Assembly: GCF_000014565.1 (NCBI RefSeq)
Contig: NC_008268.1
Coordinates: forward strand, 5,708,501-5,772,500
Source: Rhodococcus jostii RHA1
GTDB lineage: Bacteria > Actinomycetota > Actinomycetes > Mycobacteriales > Mycobacteriaceae
Direction: 5' to 3'
DNA length: 64,000 nt
Positions within the stretch are counted from its first letter, which is position 1, and each line of letters begins with the position of its first letter. The notes below the pieces were generated by a model. The model was not told the DNA's origin, did no database searches, and saw only the letters and a list, made by a program, of their open reading frames with translations. A program made the position numbers and the translations under genes. This document shows positions 44,310 to 53,329 of the stretch, one piece after another.

Positions 44310-45169
44310 CGGCGATCGCGGACACGCCTGCCGAGACCCGCTACGAAAATCTACGCATTGAGCACCGGGGACCGATCAGTTGGATAGTGCTGAACCGGCC
44401 GGACAAGGCCAACTCGCTCTCGAACGAGATGCTGGACGAGTTCAGTGCGGCGTTGGCCGCTCTGGCGACGGCCGGCGGACCGATCATCGGAATCCGTGGA
44501 GCAGGCAAGGGATTCTCGGCAGGCTACGACATCGGTCAGGTCGGAAAGGTCGTCGCCGAGCCGGACCCGGTAGCGGACCGAGAGCGGCTGGCTCGCAACG
44601 TCAATCGCTTTCTCGCGATCTGGGATCACCCGAAACCGGTGATTGCTGCAGTGCACGGATATTGCATCGCAGGAGCCACACAGATGTGTGTGTTCACCGA
44701 CGTGACCCTGGTGGCGCGCAACGCGAAGATCGGTGAGCCGGCGATCCCACTCGGTGGTGGATACATCGCGCCGTTGTGGGCGCCCCTGGTCGGCCCGAAA
44801 CGTGCCAAGGAACTGGCGTTCGTTCCTGGCAACTCGATCGACGGCACGACCGCGGTCGAGTGGGGCTGGGCCAATCACGCGGTGGCCGAGGAAGATCTGA
44901 TCGCCGAGACCGAGGCGCTTGCCGCTCGTATGGCACGCACGCCGTCGGACATCCTGCGGATCAAGAAGTTGTCCATCAACAAGACGATGGAAGCAATGGG
45001 CGTGCGTACCGCAGCCCAAGGCGGTGCAGAAATGGATGCCCTGCTCCATCTGTCGCCGTCGGTGGCCGAGGTGCGCAAGTTCGTCGCCGACGTGGGACTG
45101 AAGGCGGCGATCGCTGCCTACCGCGAACCCGTGGCGTTACCCGATCATGCGGTCGCAGAACAACTATGA
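44306..45169 (+). CDS. Enoyl-CoA hydratase/isomerase (crotonase) family protein
   Basis: 287 residues. Crotonase fold with VLNRPDKANSLSNEMLDEF, oxyanion region AGKGFSAGYDIGQV and AAVHGYCIAGATQMCVFTDV, and GEPAIPLGGGY, where one catalytic Glu falls. It is translated with the SnoaL gene before it. It may hydrate an enoyl-CoA or cleave a C-C bond of a diketone-like intermediate; crotonases of ring-degradation clusters do both. Confidence 0.88.
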   Translation: MTAIADTPAETRYENLRIEHRGPISWIVLNRPDKANSLSNEMLDEFSAALAALATAGGPIIGIRGAGKGFSAGYDIGQVGKVVAEPDPVADRERLARNVNRFLAIWDHPKPVIAAVHGYCIAGATQMCVFTDVTLVARNAKIGEPAIPLGGGYIAPLWAPLVGPKRAKELAFVPGNSIDGTTAVEWGWANHAVAEEDLIAETEALAARMARTPSDILRIKKLSINKTMEAMGVRTAAQGGAEMDALLHLSPSVAEVRKFVADVGLKAAIAAYREPVALPDHAVAEQL

Positions 45170-45182
45170 GAGAGGACCTACC

Positions 45183-45959
45183 GTGAGCAGCGGAATCTTG
45201 TTCGAGGTCGACAACCACATTGCACGTGTGACGCTCGACCGCCCCAAGGCGTTGAACTCCATCGATCCCGAGATGGACGCGGCACTGTTCGAAGCCTGGA
45301 CCGAGATCAACTCGAATCCGGACATCTGGGTCGCAGTGCTCGGTGCTACGGGGGAGAAGGCGTTCTGCGCCGGCGCCAACGTGAGCGGCGGGACCGAAGG
45401 CGACGGCCGCAGGATGGCGCTCGGCGGCGGTCTCACCGGTGTCGGCGGGCCGATGCTGACGCTTCGTAAACCATTGATCGCGGCGGTGCAGGGATACGCA
45501 ATCGGTGGTGGATTCGAACTGGCGATGTGCGCCGACATCATCGTCGCAGCCGACAACGCTCAGTTCGGCATTCCGGAGACGAAGGTCGGCATCATCGGCG
45601 AGGCCGGCATCATGCATCGCGCGATACGGCAGCTGCCTCATCACATCGCGATGGCCTTGATCCTCACCGGAGAGCGCATCGACGCCCAGCAGGCAGAGCG
45701 CTACGGACTGGTCAACGAGATCGTGCCGTACGAGAAGCTGCTCGAGACCGCGTCGTCGTGGGCGGATCGAATCGCGTCGGCGTCACCGCTTGCTGTCCAA
45801 GCAGCAAAGGACGCAGTTCTGTCGCGTGCAGGATGGCCGCTGGATGTCGCGTTGGCAACTCGCTACGAGCCCATCGAGGCGTACGCGAACAGCGCGGACC
45901 GCATCGAGGGACGTGCAGCGTTCGCAGACAAGCGTGCTGCGCAATGGAGCGGTCGCTGA
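45183..45959 (+). CDS. Enoyl-CoA hydratase family protein, second copy
   Basis: 258 residues, GTG start after GAGAGGA. Crotonase motifs VTLDRPKALNSIDPEMDAAL, GEKAFCAGANVSGG, VQGYAIGGGFELAMCADI, and IPETKVGIIGEAGIMHRAIR with the two active-site Glu positions. It is closer to canonical hydratases than its neighbour. It follows 13 bases after that gene, so it is in the same operon. Confidence 0.9.
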   Translation: MSSGILFEVDNHIARVTLDRPKALNSIDPEMDAALFEAWTEINSNPDIWVAVLGATGEKAFCAGANVSGGTEGDGRRMALGGGLTGVGGPMLTLRKPLIAAVQGYAIGGGFELAMCADIIVAADNAQFGIPETKVGIIGEAGIMHRAIRQLPHHIAMALILTGERIDAQQAERYGLVNEIVPYEKLLETASSWADRIASASPLAVQAAKDAVLSRAGWPLDVALATRYEPIEAYANSADRIEGRAAFADKRAAQWSGR

Positions 45960-46142
45960 CACTGCTTCTCGTCTGGTCGCTGGGTGCGGGGTGCTGGGCT
46001 CGGCGTACGCGCCGCGGTTCGAGCGCACGGCACCTGCACCCAGCGCCGGTCGACGGATGGCCGCGTGATGGTGTTGCGAGCACCGAGAGTGAAATCCACC
46101 CGTGGTCGCCGACAAACCTGAGATCAAAAGGAGTACTTGGCT

Positions 46143-46919
46143 ATGCAGCTGGACGGAAAGAAAATCATTGTCACGGGCGGATCCATGGGCATCGGCGAGT
46201 CGGTCGTCCGGGCCTACACATCGGAGGGCGCTGACGTCGCCTCTCTGGATCTCGCTGACGAGCTGGGTGTTGCGGTAGCGCAAGAAGCGAGCCGATGCGG
46301 ACCTGGCAAAGCAACCTTTCACTCGTGCGACGTGCGTGATCGCGACCAGGTTGAGAAAGTCTTCGAGACCGCTGCTGACCAACTGGGAGGCCTTGACGTA
46401 GTCGTGAACGTGGCTGGTGTACACAAGCACTGCGATCCCGCTGGAATCTCGGCTGAAATCTACAGATTCATTTTCGATGTCAATGTGTTAGGGACAATCA
46501 ACACCAACGGTGCCGCACATCGCCTGATGAAATCGAATCGTGTCGGGAACATCATCAACTTCGGTTCCGAGTCGGGACTGACGGGTGAGATCAACAATGC
46601 TCTGTACGCCGCGTCGAAGGGTGCGGTCCATACATGGAGCCGGAACGTCGCCCGTCAATGGGGGCCGGATGGGATTCGGGTAAATTACGTACTCCCGTAC
46701 ATGTGGACAAAGATGTACGACGAGTTTCGCGCCGCCTTGTCTCCCGAAGAGCTGAAAGCGCACGACGACCAAACCGCTGCAGACATACCTCTCGGTGGGG
46801 CTTTCGGTCGAGCCGACCGGGACTTGGCTCCGGTCATGGTTTTCCTCGCCAGCGATGCTTCACACTTCATCACTGGACAAATGTTCCCTGTCGACGGAGG
46901 GCTGATCTCGGGACGGTAA
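46143..46919 (+). CDS. Short-chain dehydrogenase/reductase, second island copy
   Basis: 258 residues: TGGSMGIG cofactor site, NVAG, active Tyr-Lys in YAASKGA, and the end [12 protein letters not shown]. It is closely related to the SDR at 34.7 kb, as shown by equal length and shared motifs throughout. It starts 183 bases after the second crotonase with AAAGGAG at the right distance. It ends in a strong hairpin facing the TetR gene. Confidence 0.9.
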   Translation: MQLDGKKIIVTGGSMGIGESVVRAYTSEGADVASLDLADELGVAVAQEASRCGPGKATFHSCDVRDRDQVEKVFETAADQLGGLDVVVNVAGVHKHCDPAGISAEIYRFIFDVNVLGTINTNGAAHRLMKSNRVGNIINFGSESGLTGEINNALYAASKGAVHTWSRNVARQWGPDGIRVNYVLPYMWTKMYDEFRAALSPEELKAHDDQTAADIPLGGAFGRADRDLAPVMVFLASDASHFITGQMFPVDGGLISGR

Positions 46920-46939
46920 AAGTGCGGTGACAGGGCGCT

Positions 46940-46977
46940 GTGTGCTGGGTCCGACCTCGCGTCGCGGCCCAGCACAC
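46940..46977. terminator. Terminator hairpin between SDR and TetR genes
   Basis: GTGTGCTGGG and CCCAGCACAC pair perfectly (10 bases) with an 18-base loop between convergent genes. Confidence 0.7.
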
Positions 46978-46979
46978 TG

Positions 46980-47657
46980 TCAGTTCTGCGTCCGCGCACC
47001 GTCGAAGAACAGAGTGCAGAAGGCTTCGGTGGTCTGCTTGGCGTCCACGCTGCGCATTCCCGGCTTGAGCCACCGATGCGTCCAGTTGACCATGCCGAAC
47101 AGTGCCTTGGACATCAACTGCACCGACACGTCGCTGCGTAGAGTTCCGTCGTCGACTCCCTGCTGCAGCACGTCGAGGACAATGGTTTCGAAGCGTTTGG
47201 TCTTTCGTGCCATGTCCTTGCCCCAGGACGTGGTGTCCAGCTGTAGCTGCGCCATGTCTTCCTGGATGTAGAGGTACACGAAGGGGTAGTTCTTCTCGTA
47301 CGAGTTCATCTGTTGCTCGACGAGGCGGCGAAGCTTCTCGGGTGCGTCGTCGTCGCCGGCGAGGATCTCCTCTGCGACCGCGATGTTCTGATCCAGAACA
47401 TCGACGAGAACGTCGTGGAAAAGAGCCTGGAACAGTTCCTTCTTGCTCGCGAAGTAGTAATAGATCGACGCTCGGTCGGTCCCGAACCGCTCGGCGATAT
47501 CGTTGAGGGTCGCTCCTTCGAAGCCCTTCTCCTTGAAGACATCAGCTGCTGTCCGCAACAGTTCCTGGCGCTTGGCCTGGTAGTTGGGGCTGCTGTCGTT
47601 CTGAGCGCTGCGACGGCGTCGGCTCATGCCGCTGTTGGCTGCGGTCGAAGTTGGCAT
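46980..47657 (-). CDS. TetR-family regulator of the catabolic island
   Basis: 225 residues. The N-terminal HTH is TLNDIAERFGTDRASIYYYF after AADVFKEKGFEGA, and the ligand-binding part ends GMVNWTHRWLKPG, the KstR2/FadR-like pattern of TetR proteins that sense acyl-CoA. A matching palindrome lies just upstream of its start, and similar ones precede the island's other units, so it is the probable repressor of the whole set. The internal ATG of MPTSTAANSG is chosen for distance from the operator. Confidence 0.9.
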   Translation of the reverse strand: MPTSTAANSGMSRRRRSAQNDSSPNYQAKRQELLRTAADVFKEKGFEGATLNDIAERFGTDRASIYYYFASKKELFQALFHDVLVDVLDQNIAVAEEILAGDDDAPEKLRRLVEQQMNSYEKNYPFVYLYIQEDMAQLQLDTTSWGKDMARKTKRFETIVLDVLQQGVDDGTLRSDVSVQLMSKALFGMVNWTHRWLKPGMRSVDAKQTTEAFCTLFFDGARTQN

Positions 47658-47688
47658 TGTCGGATGATACCTCCGGATCGAGGGCATT

Positions 47689-47708
47689 GATCAACGTTGA
47701 CGTCGATC
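47689..47708. promoter_or_regulatory. Operator upstream of the TetR gene (autoregulation)
   Basis: GATCAAC-GTTGAC-GTCGATC, 6 of 7 arm bases symmetric, 31 bases before the TetR start codon. Confidence 0.7.
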
Positions 47709-47747
47709 GACCTCGGCGTCGATCGAGGTCGAGGTGGGGACGGGTAA

Positions 47748-47788
47748 GGCCCCGGGAAGTCGCTGTTTGTCGACAACTTCCCGGGGCC
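47748..47788 (-). terminator. Terminator hairpin after the first luciferase-like monooxygenase
   Basis: GGCCCCGGGAAGT and ACTTCCCGGGGCC pair over 13 bases with a 15-base loop. It lies between the monooxygenase stop and the TetR promoter on the same strand, insulating the regulator. Confidence 0.8.
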
Positions 47789-47803
47789 CTGTTATCGGTG
47801 GGG

Positions 47804-48970
47804 TCAGCCCACTGCGACGGTTTCGTGTGTTCCTTCGACCGGAACGTTCGGTACGACCTCGGTGGCGAAAAGGCGGAGGGATTCGATCCACGGCTCGGGA
47901 TCGTCCATGGCGTCGTGAGTGTTGACGGCAAGCTGTCCGTACCTGAAGCCGGCCAGGTCGAAGGTCTTCTCGATCTTCTCGATGACGGTGTCCGGGCTTC
48001 CGCAAAGCCACACGTTGTCGGCCAGGTAGTCGAGATCGACGTCGTCGATGTCGACCTTGTGGTCGGCGTCGTCGATGAAGCCCTGAAGGATCCGGTACTT
48101 CTGGTAGACCGGCATCAGGTACTTCTGCCAGGCGAGTCCCAGTGCACCGTTCTTTGCCTTCTCCTTGGCCTCTTCGTCGGTCTTCGCCACGAACACATCT
48201 CGTGCGATCTTGAATCGAGATCCCTGCGGGGTTCCGCCGATGGACCTGACCGCCTCCGAATATGTGTCCCACTGCGATCTCAGCAAGGCCGAACCACCGT
48301 AGAACGAGATCGGGGTCCAGCCTCGTTCGCCTGCGAGGCGATGCGACGGTGAGTTCTTGCTCAGGCCTGTGACAGCGATTTCCAGGCCGTCCGCGCCACC
48401 GTGGGGTGAGTGATCCGCGGTCAGGTGGTACTCCTCGCCGTCCTTGACCTTGAACTCTCCATGGGACGCGACACTACCGGGATCGATCTGTCCGTCGAGG
48501 CGGGCGGCCTTGTAGTACTTGCCTTCGAAGTCGAATGGCTCCTGGCGCCACACTTTGTCCATCACCTCCAGTCCCTCCATCAGGCGGGGGTGAGCTTCGG
48601 ACAGGTCGCCGGGCTGGCCGCGAAGCACTGCCTCGTTCTCCCACGATCCGGCTCCGACCCCGAGGAAGTACCTGTCCTCGAGCAACTGCGAGGTGTAGCC
48701 GATCTGAATGGCGAGCGTCGACGGGTTGTGCAGGGGCACGATGTGCGCCATGGGCGCGAAGCGCATGCGCTCGGTGATCTGTGCTGCCGCGACGATCAGC
48801 AACTCGGGATTCGGAATGTTCTCCCATGCCTGCATGCCGTGCTCGCCGACCATGAAATCGCGGTAGCCGAACTTGTCGCATGCTGCTGCAAGCAGGAGTG
48901 AGTATTCGAAGGTGTCCTTGTCCTTGCGACCGGGACGCATGTACGGGGTGTGGAAAACGCCGCATTCCAT
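47804..48970 (-). CDS. Luciferase-like (LLM class) flavin-dependent monooxygenase
   Basis: 388 residues, TIM-barrel LLM protein: MECGVFHTPYMRPGRKDKDT, ENIPNPELLIVAAAQITERM, LEDRYFLGVGAGSWENEA and a C-terminal VWLCGSPDTVIEKIEKTF. These use FMNH2 or F420H2; with an HpaC-like reductase in the island, FMNH2 is more likely. It is a paralogue of the enzyme at 56.7 kb. LLM enzymes include type II Baeyer-Villiger oxygenases such as diketocamphane monooxygenases, so a role in ring oxygenation fits. Confidence 0.88.
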   Translation of the reverse strand: MECGVFHTPYMRPGRKDKDTFEYSLLLAAACDKFGYRDFMVGEHGMQAWENIPNPELLIVAAAQITERMRFAPMAHIVPLHNPSTLAIQIGYTSQLLEDRYFLGVGAGSWENEAVLRGQPGDLSEAHPRLMEGLEVMDKVWRQEPFDFEGKYYKAARLDGQIDPGSVASHGEFKVKDGEEYHLTADHSPHGGADGLEIAVTGLSKNSPSHRLAGERGWTPISFYGGSALLRSQWDTYSEAVRSIGGTPQGSRFKIARDVFVAKTDEEAKEKAKNGALGLAWQKYLMPVYQKYRILQGFIDDADHKVDIDDVDLDYLADNVWLCGSPDTVIEKIEKTFDLAGFRYGQLAVNTHDAMDDPEPWIESLRLFATEVVPNVPVEGTHETVAVG

Positions 48971-49191
48971 TTGTGAATCTCCAGCTTCTGGTCGTTGTGA
49001 ATGCACTCTGCTGCGGTGTCCGGCACGAGCCTGACAGTGGTGGTGGACAGCCCGAAGGAAAGCGAGGGTGGGTTGGTGGAACGTGCATGCAGAGCTGTTC
49101 TGTCCGATCGATCCGACACATGTCGTGGCGGTCCGCCAGGCGAAATGCTCGCATTGGCGTATTCCCAACGTAGGGTGATCCGGATCACTTT

Positions 49192-49257
49192 GTCAACTGC
49201 AACGTTGACGTTGAAGTTGGGTGTAATCAACACTCATGTAAATCAACTTCAGCGTTG
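49192..49257. promoter_or_regulatory. Overlapping island operators between monooxygenase and acyl-CoA ligase
   Basis: CAAC-TGCAAC-GTTG at 49194, CAAC-GTTGAC-GTTG at 49200 (overlapping, phased by 6) and CAAC-TTCAGC-GTTG at 49244. They lie in the 413-base divergent region, which has no other gene. Confidence 0.7.
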
Positions 49258-49383
49258 ACAGTGTGACGTGAGTCGCTTAGCGTCTACGTCGACACGTTCC
49301 CCTGGTGCGCGCGGATCAAGCGCCGCTGATCAAGACAACTTCGGTGGCGCATCCGCTGCCGACGATCGATGATTGAGGACGAG

Positions 49384-51042
49384 ATGACTGACATCGGCGA
49401 CTGGTGCAACGTAACCCCACTCGGCGACCTGCTGGTGCGCGGTGCGCACCTGTGCCCTGACCGCGACTTGATCGTATTTCCCGAGGCGCGGTTCACGTAT
49501 GCCCAGGTGCTCGACGGCGCGGTCGCCGTCGCGCGAGGTCTGTTGGCCATGGGCGTCGGGTCCGGTGATCACGTCGCGCTCCTGGCGCCGAACGGTATCG
49601 AGTTCGTCGAGGGGCTCTTCGGATCGGCCTTGATCGGGGCGGTAGTCGTACCGCTCAACGCGCGGCACAAAGCGAAGGAGCTCGGCTACATCATCGAGAA
49701 CGCGGACATCACCGCGTTGCTGACGGTGTCCGGTCCCGACGACTACGTGGACTTCGTGCAGGTGCTGCACGAAGCGCTGCCCTCCTTGGCCGCGGCGGGC
49801 TCAGGTGATCTCGATCTTCCCGAAGCACCGCGGCTGCGTCGAGCCGTATTGCTGAAAGGAACCGAACGGCCCGGTTTCACGTCCAGGGCAGCCCTGGATG
49901 CGGCAGCAGAGACCGTCGACGCGACTCTCGTGCATCGTCATCGCCGCCGGGTGCGGACGAGGGACATCGCCGCGATCCTGTACACGTCGGGGACCACCGC
50001 CAACCCCCGTGGATGCCTGCTCACCCACGAATCGATGACGCGTGGCCCGGTGGAGCGCGCGACCGGCCGCCTCTCGGCAGGAGAGCGCCACATCAGCTGG
50101 GCCGGCGGACCACTGTTCCACATCGCTGCGCTGGCCCCCCTCATCGGCGCAATCGGTGCCGGGGGAACGTTCCTGACCGACACGTTCTTCGAACCTGGCC
50201 GCGCCATCGAGCTGATCAGGGCCGAACGGCCCACCTGTGTCTGGCCCTGGTTCCCCGCACCGATGCAGATGATGATGGCGCACCCGAACTTCGACGCAGC
50301 GGAGTTCGACTCGATTCGGTACCTGTTCCTGATCGGTCCCCGCGTCCTCATCGAAGAGGTTCAGAATCTGTTCCCGGCCGCCGAGCTCATGGCCGCATGC
50401 GGAATGACGGAAACGACCGGCATCTATGCCCTCAGCGAGCCGGACGAGTCGTTCGAGGATCGAAGCGGTGCGCAAGGAAAGGCCGTACCCGGCATCGAGA
50501 TTCGAATCGTCGATCCGTTCAGTGGTGCCGAGCAGCCGACCGGGGTTCCCGGTGAGATCTTGATTCGCGGTTACTGCGTGACCGAGGGGTACTACAAGGA
50601 TCCCGCAAAGACCGCCGAGACGATCGATTCCGACGGCTGGTTGCGGACCGGCGACCTCTACAGCCGTACCGAGTCGGGGTGCCTGGTGTTCCACGGACGG
50701 CTCAAGGACATGCTCAAGGTCGGTGGTGAGAACGTCGCGGCCATCGAAGTCGAGTCCTTCCTTTGTGAGCATCCTGCTGTGTTGACGGCCGCCGTCATCG
50801 GCCGCCCGGACGACCGGCTCGACGAAGTGCCGGTGGCATTCGTCGAGGTCCGAGAAGGACATCAGCTGACAGAAGCGGAACTGATCGAATTCTGTGACGG
50901 CAAGATCGGCCGGTACAAGGTCCCGCGCGCAGTGTTCTTCGTCGAGCCCGGCGAGTGGCCGATGTCGGCGACGAAGATCAACAAGCGCGGACTCAAAGCG
51001 CAACTGGCGACGCTGGCCAGCTCGCTGAGTGCAGCCGGATGA
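49384..51042 (+). CDS. AMP-forming acyl-CoA synthetase/ligase
   Basis: 552 residues of the ANL superfamily: P-loop YTSGTTANPRGCLLTH (from residue 200), ACGMTETTGIY, GWLRTGDL, then the hinge and the catalytic Lys near ATKINKRGLK at the C terminus. It activates a carboxylic acid to its CoA thioester with ATP. Its place in the island implies that it activates the acid from ring opening. It is translated with the next gene through an ATGA overlap. Confidence 0.92.
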   Translation: MTDIGDWCNVTPLGDLLVRGAHLCPDRDLIVFPEARFTYAQVLDGAVAVARGLLAMGVGSGDHVALLAPNGIEFVEGLFGSALIGAVVVPLNARHKAKELGYIIENADITALLTVSGPDDYVDFVQVLHEALPSLAAAGSGDLDLPEAPRLRRAVLLKGTERPGFTSRAALDAAAETVDATLVHRHRRRVRTRDIAAILYTSGTTANPRGCLLTHESMTRGPVERATGRLSAGERHISWAGGPLFHIAALAPLIGAIGAGGTFLTDTFFEPGRAIELIRAERPTCVWPWFPAPMQMMMAHPNFDAAEFDSIRYLFLIGPRVLIEEVQNLFPAAELMAACGMTETTGIYALSEPDESFEDRSGAQGKAVPGIEIRIVDPFSGAEQPTGVPGEILIRGYCVTEGYYKDPAKTAETIDSDGWLRTGDLYSRTESGCLVFHGRLKDMLKVGGENVAAIEVESFLCEHPAVLTAAVIGRPDDRLDEVPVAFVEVREGHQLTEAELIEFCDGKIGRYKVPRAVFFVEPGEWPMSATKINKRGLKAQLATLASSLSAAG

Positions 51043-51707
51043 CCTCCATGACAGTCGAGTTCGACATCGGAGATCTTCGTGTGTTGGCCGAAGTGATTTT
51101 GAAAGACGTGGACGAGGGCCCAGCCCTCGATGAGCAGACGCGTGTGCTCACCCACATCGCGGTGTGTTCGGCGGCCACGACGATGGATGTGGCGGGTACC
51201 GGCCGCTATATCGAGGAGGCGCTCGATCTGGGTCTCGACGCCACGCAGATCCAGGAGGCTTTGACGGTGGTCTCGGGTCTCGGTGTGCACACGCTGTTCG
51301 AGGCGTCCAGGCAGTTGTCGAGTGCCATTCTGCGCAGAGGCGGTGGCGAGGCCGAACCGCTCGATACTTCGCAGCAGGACTTGTGGGACCGCCACATCGG
51401 TACCGATCCGTACTGGCAGCGGATGGAGGACGAGCTTCCGGGATTCTTCGATGCACTGCTGCGGATGTCACCAGAAACGTTCGTCGCGTTCTTCGACTAC
51501 TGCGCGGTGCCGTGGAAGAGTCGGGCATTACGGGCCGTGACCAAGGAATTGATCTCTCTCGCTGCCGATTCCACTCCCACCCACCGATACAAGCCCGGGT
51601 TCCTGTTACACCTGAAGAACGCCCTCGACCTCGGAGCAGGTGCCCGCAGCATCCGCGAAGTTCTCGATATCGCGGCAGCTGCTCCTGAGCACCACGGTGT
51701 CGGCTGA
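51039..51707 (+). CDS. Carboxymuconolactone decarboxylase/AhpD-like protein
   Basis: 222 residues with two CMD-like helical repeats (HIAVCSAATTMDVAGTGRYI and TKELISLAADSTPTHRYKPG). The CxxC pair of peroxidase-type AhpD proteins is absent, so a decarboxylase, lyase or binding role is more likely than peroxide reduction. Two-repeat CMD proteins are found in ring-degradation operons. It is coupled to the acyl-CoA ligase. Confidence 0.8.
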   Translation: MTSMTVEFDIGDLRVLAEVILKDVDEGPALDEQTRVLTHIAVCSAATTMDVAGTGRYIEEALDLGLDATQIQEALTVVSGLGVHTLFEASRQLSSAILRRGGGEAEPLDTSQQDLWDRHIGTDPYWQRMEDELPGFFDALLRMSPETFVAFFDYCAVPWKSRALRAVTKELISLAADSTPTHRYKPGFLLHLKNALDLGAGARSIREVLDIAAAAPEHHGVG

Positions 51708-51723
51708 CTTTTCTCTTTGCAAA

Positions 51724-51763
51724 GGATCGGCCCCGATACGAACTTTCGTATCGGGGCCGATCC
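51724..51763. terminator. Strong bidirectional terminator hairpin
   Basis: A 19-base perfect stem (GGATCGGCCCCGATACGAA with its complement) separated by 2 bases, between the convergent CMD and riboflavin-fusion genes. Confidence 0.85.
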
Positions 51764-51770
51764 GTATTGT

Positions 51771-53216
51771 TCAGCCGGCGATCAGCGATCGTGTCCGCAC
51801 CACGTCGGCGGCGAGGGCGGCGACCAGTTCTTCCTTCGACGCAAAGGTCACCTGTCCGCGCATCCACTGGTGGAGGCTCACCTCGAGAGTTGCGTCGTAA
51901 AGATCGCCATCGAAGTCAAGCAAGTGTGCCTCGAGCAGTCGAACTCCGGACCTGCCGTAGAACGTCGGGCGCCGGCCTATCGATATCGCAGCGATCGCGG
52001 TCGAGCCGTCGGGGAGTGTGCACCGGCCTGCCCACACACCGTCGGCGACCGAATTCGAATCTTCCAGCTCCAGATTCGCAGTTCGGAAGCCAAGCTCTCG
52101 TCCGCGTTGATCGCCGTGAACGACCGTACCGACGATGGAAGGATTCTCGAATCCGAACGGCGCCGGAGCGTTACCGCGAGCGAGCGACGCAGAGCCTCCG
52201 GCGCTGATGCTCAATCCGATGTGCCACATCATCGTCCGCGACTCGGGTGGAAAATTGCTCAGCGAGGGGGAGTGGTAGCCGCACTCGCGCACCACCTCGG
52301 CGAGGTCGCCGTGCGTGTCGGCCGAGATGTAGTTGTTCGGGGCGTATCTCGCCACCACCACGGCTCCGTAGCCGTGTTCGGCCACCTGCGCCAGGGCCAC
52401 TCCGATCGGGCCGTCCTGACACAGATGCGGTGCGGGATCGCTCTCTTGCTGGAAGCAGACGAGCGGGGTTGTGCCGGCGACTGCCGGTCCGATGGAGTAG
52501 GTGAGATATTCCGAGCCCGTGACGTCACTGCGGTAGCCGACGCAGCGAACCGGGCCGTGGACGCTGTCACGCTCGAAGGTGAACTGCGTCAGCATGTGCG
52601 GTTCGGCCATTCGCCGATATGTCGCGACGTCATCGATGGACAGGTGTCCGAGTTCGTGTGCACGAGCGAATGTTTCGGCTTCAGCGGAGTCGGCGATAGC
52701 TGTCGGATCGAGCTCGGAGACGAGGGCGCTGTAGGCGCAGGTCCGATGCAAACCTGCGACGGACATGAGATCCACGGCAGCTTCCGCTGGTCCGCGGAAC
52801 TCGAGCACGCCGCCGGGTACGGACCGTGCCGGAAGCACGTGCCCGGGCCGGGTGAACGCGTCGGGGGTGCTCGCCGAGTCGGCGAGTAGGCGCAGTGTGT
52901 CCGCCCTGTCGGACGCCGAAATTCCGGTGCCGGGTCCGATTGCATCGATGCTGACCGTGAACTCCGTTCCGGCATGATCTCTGTCCGCGCCGACCATGTT
53001 CGGGAGCCCGAGGCGGTCGCAGTCCGCGCCGACCATGGCGGCGCAGACCAGCCCCGAACTGTGGCGAACAAGAAATGCGATCGATTCCACGGTTGCCTTC
53101 TCGGCCGGGATCAGGATGTGGGCGTCGCTGGTGGGGGAGCTGCCGGTCAGCACGACTGGACGTCCGGCGCTCATGTCCGACAGCGCTCGTTGCACGCGGG
53201 TTGTTGGACCATCCAT
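51771..53216 (-). CDS. RibB-like/RibA-like/riboflavin kinase fusion with degenerate synthase parts
   Basis: 481 residues. Residues 1-200 align along their length with DHBP synthase (RVQRALSDMSAGRPVVL, GTGISASDRADTLRLLA, RPGHVLPARSVPGGVLEF). But the acidic motif DDEDRENEGD is TGSSPTSDAH here, and GGHTEA is FRGPAEA, so the catalytic residues are lost. Residues 205-340 resemble GTP cyclohydrolase II without its zinc Cys set. The last 120 residues are a riboflavin kinase (VVHGDQRGRELGFRTANLE, SIGRRPTFYGRSG, LLEAHLLDFDGDLY) with key residues mostly present (PTAN reads RTAN). It probably phosphorylates riboflavin to FMN; the dead parts may bind ligands. An island operator precedes it. Confidence 0.82.
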   Translation of the reverse strand: MDGPTTRVQRALSDMSAGRPVVLTGSSPTSDAHILIPAEKATVESIAFLVRHSSGLVCAAMVGADCDRLGLPNMVGADRDHAGTEFTVSIDAIGPGTGISASDRADTLRLLADSASTPDAFTRPGHVLPARSVPGGVLEFRGPAEAAVDLMSVAGLHRTCAYSALVSELDPTAIADSAEAETFARAHELGHLSIDDVATYRRMAEPHMLTQFTFERDSVHGPVRCVGYRSDVTGSEYLTYSIGPAVAGTTPLVCFQQESDPAPHLCQDGPIGVALAQVAEHGYGAVVVARYAPNNYISADTHGDLAEVVRECGYHSPSLSNFPPESRTMMWHIGLSISAGGSASLARGNAPAPFGFENPSIVGTVVHGDQRGRELGFRTANLELEDSNSVADGVWAGRCTLPDGSTAIAAISIGRRPTFYGRSGVRLLEAHLLDFDGDLYDATLEVSLHQWMRGQVTFASKEELVAALAADVVRTRSLIAG

Positions 53217-53288
53217 TGTGGGGAACCTCGCTTCGATATGGACGACTGACGTCTGCACTGTGACGAGCGTCGCAAATTGCGCTCACCG

Positions 53289-53308
53289 TGTCAACATCAA
53301 CGTAGACA
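53289..53308. promoter_or_regulatory. Island-type operator before the riboflavin-kinase fusion
   Basis: TGTCAAC-ATCAAC-GTAGACA, 6 of 7 arm bases symmetric, 72 bases upstream of the start codon. It ties this gene to the regulon. Confidence 0.65.
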
Positions 53309-53329
53309 TTGAAAACGGCCTTCGACGCC

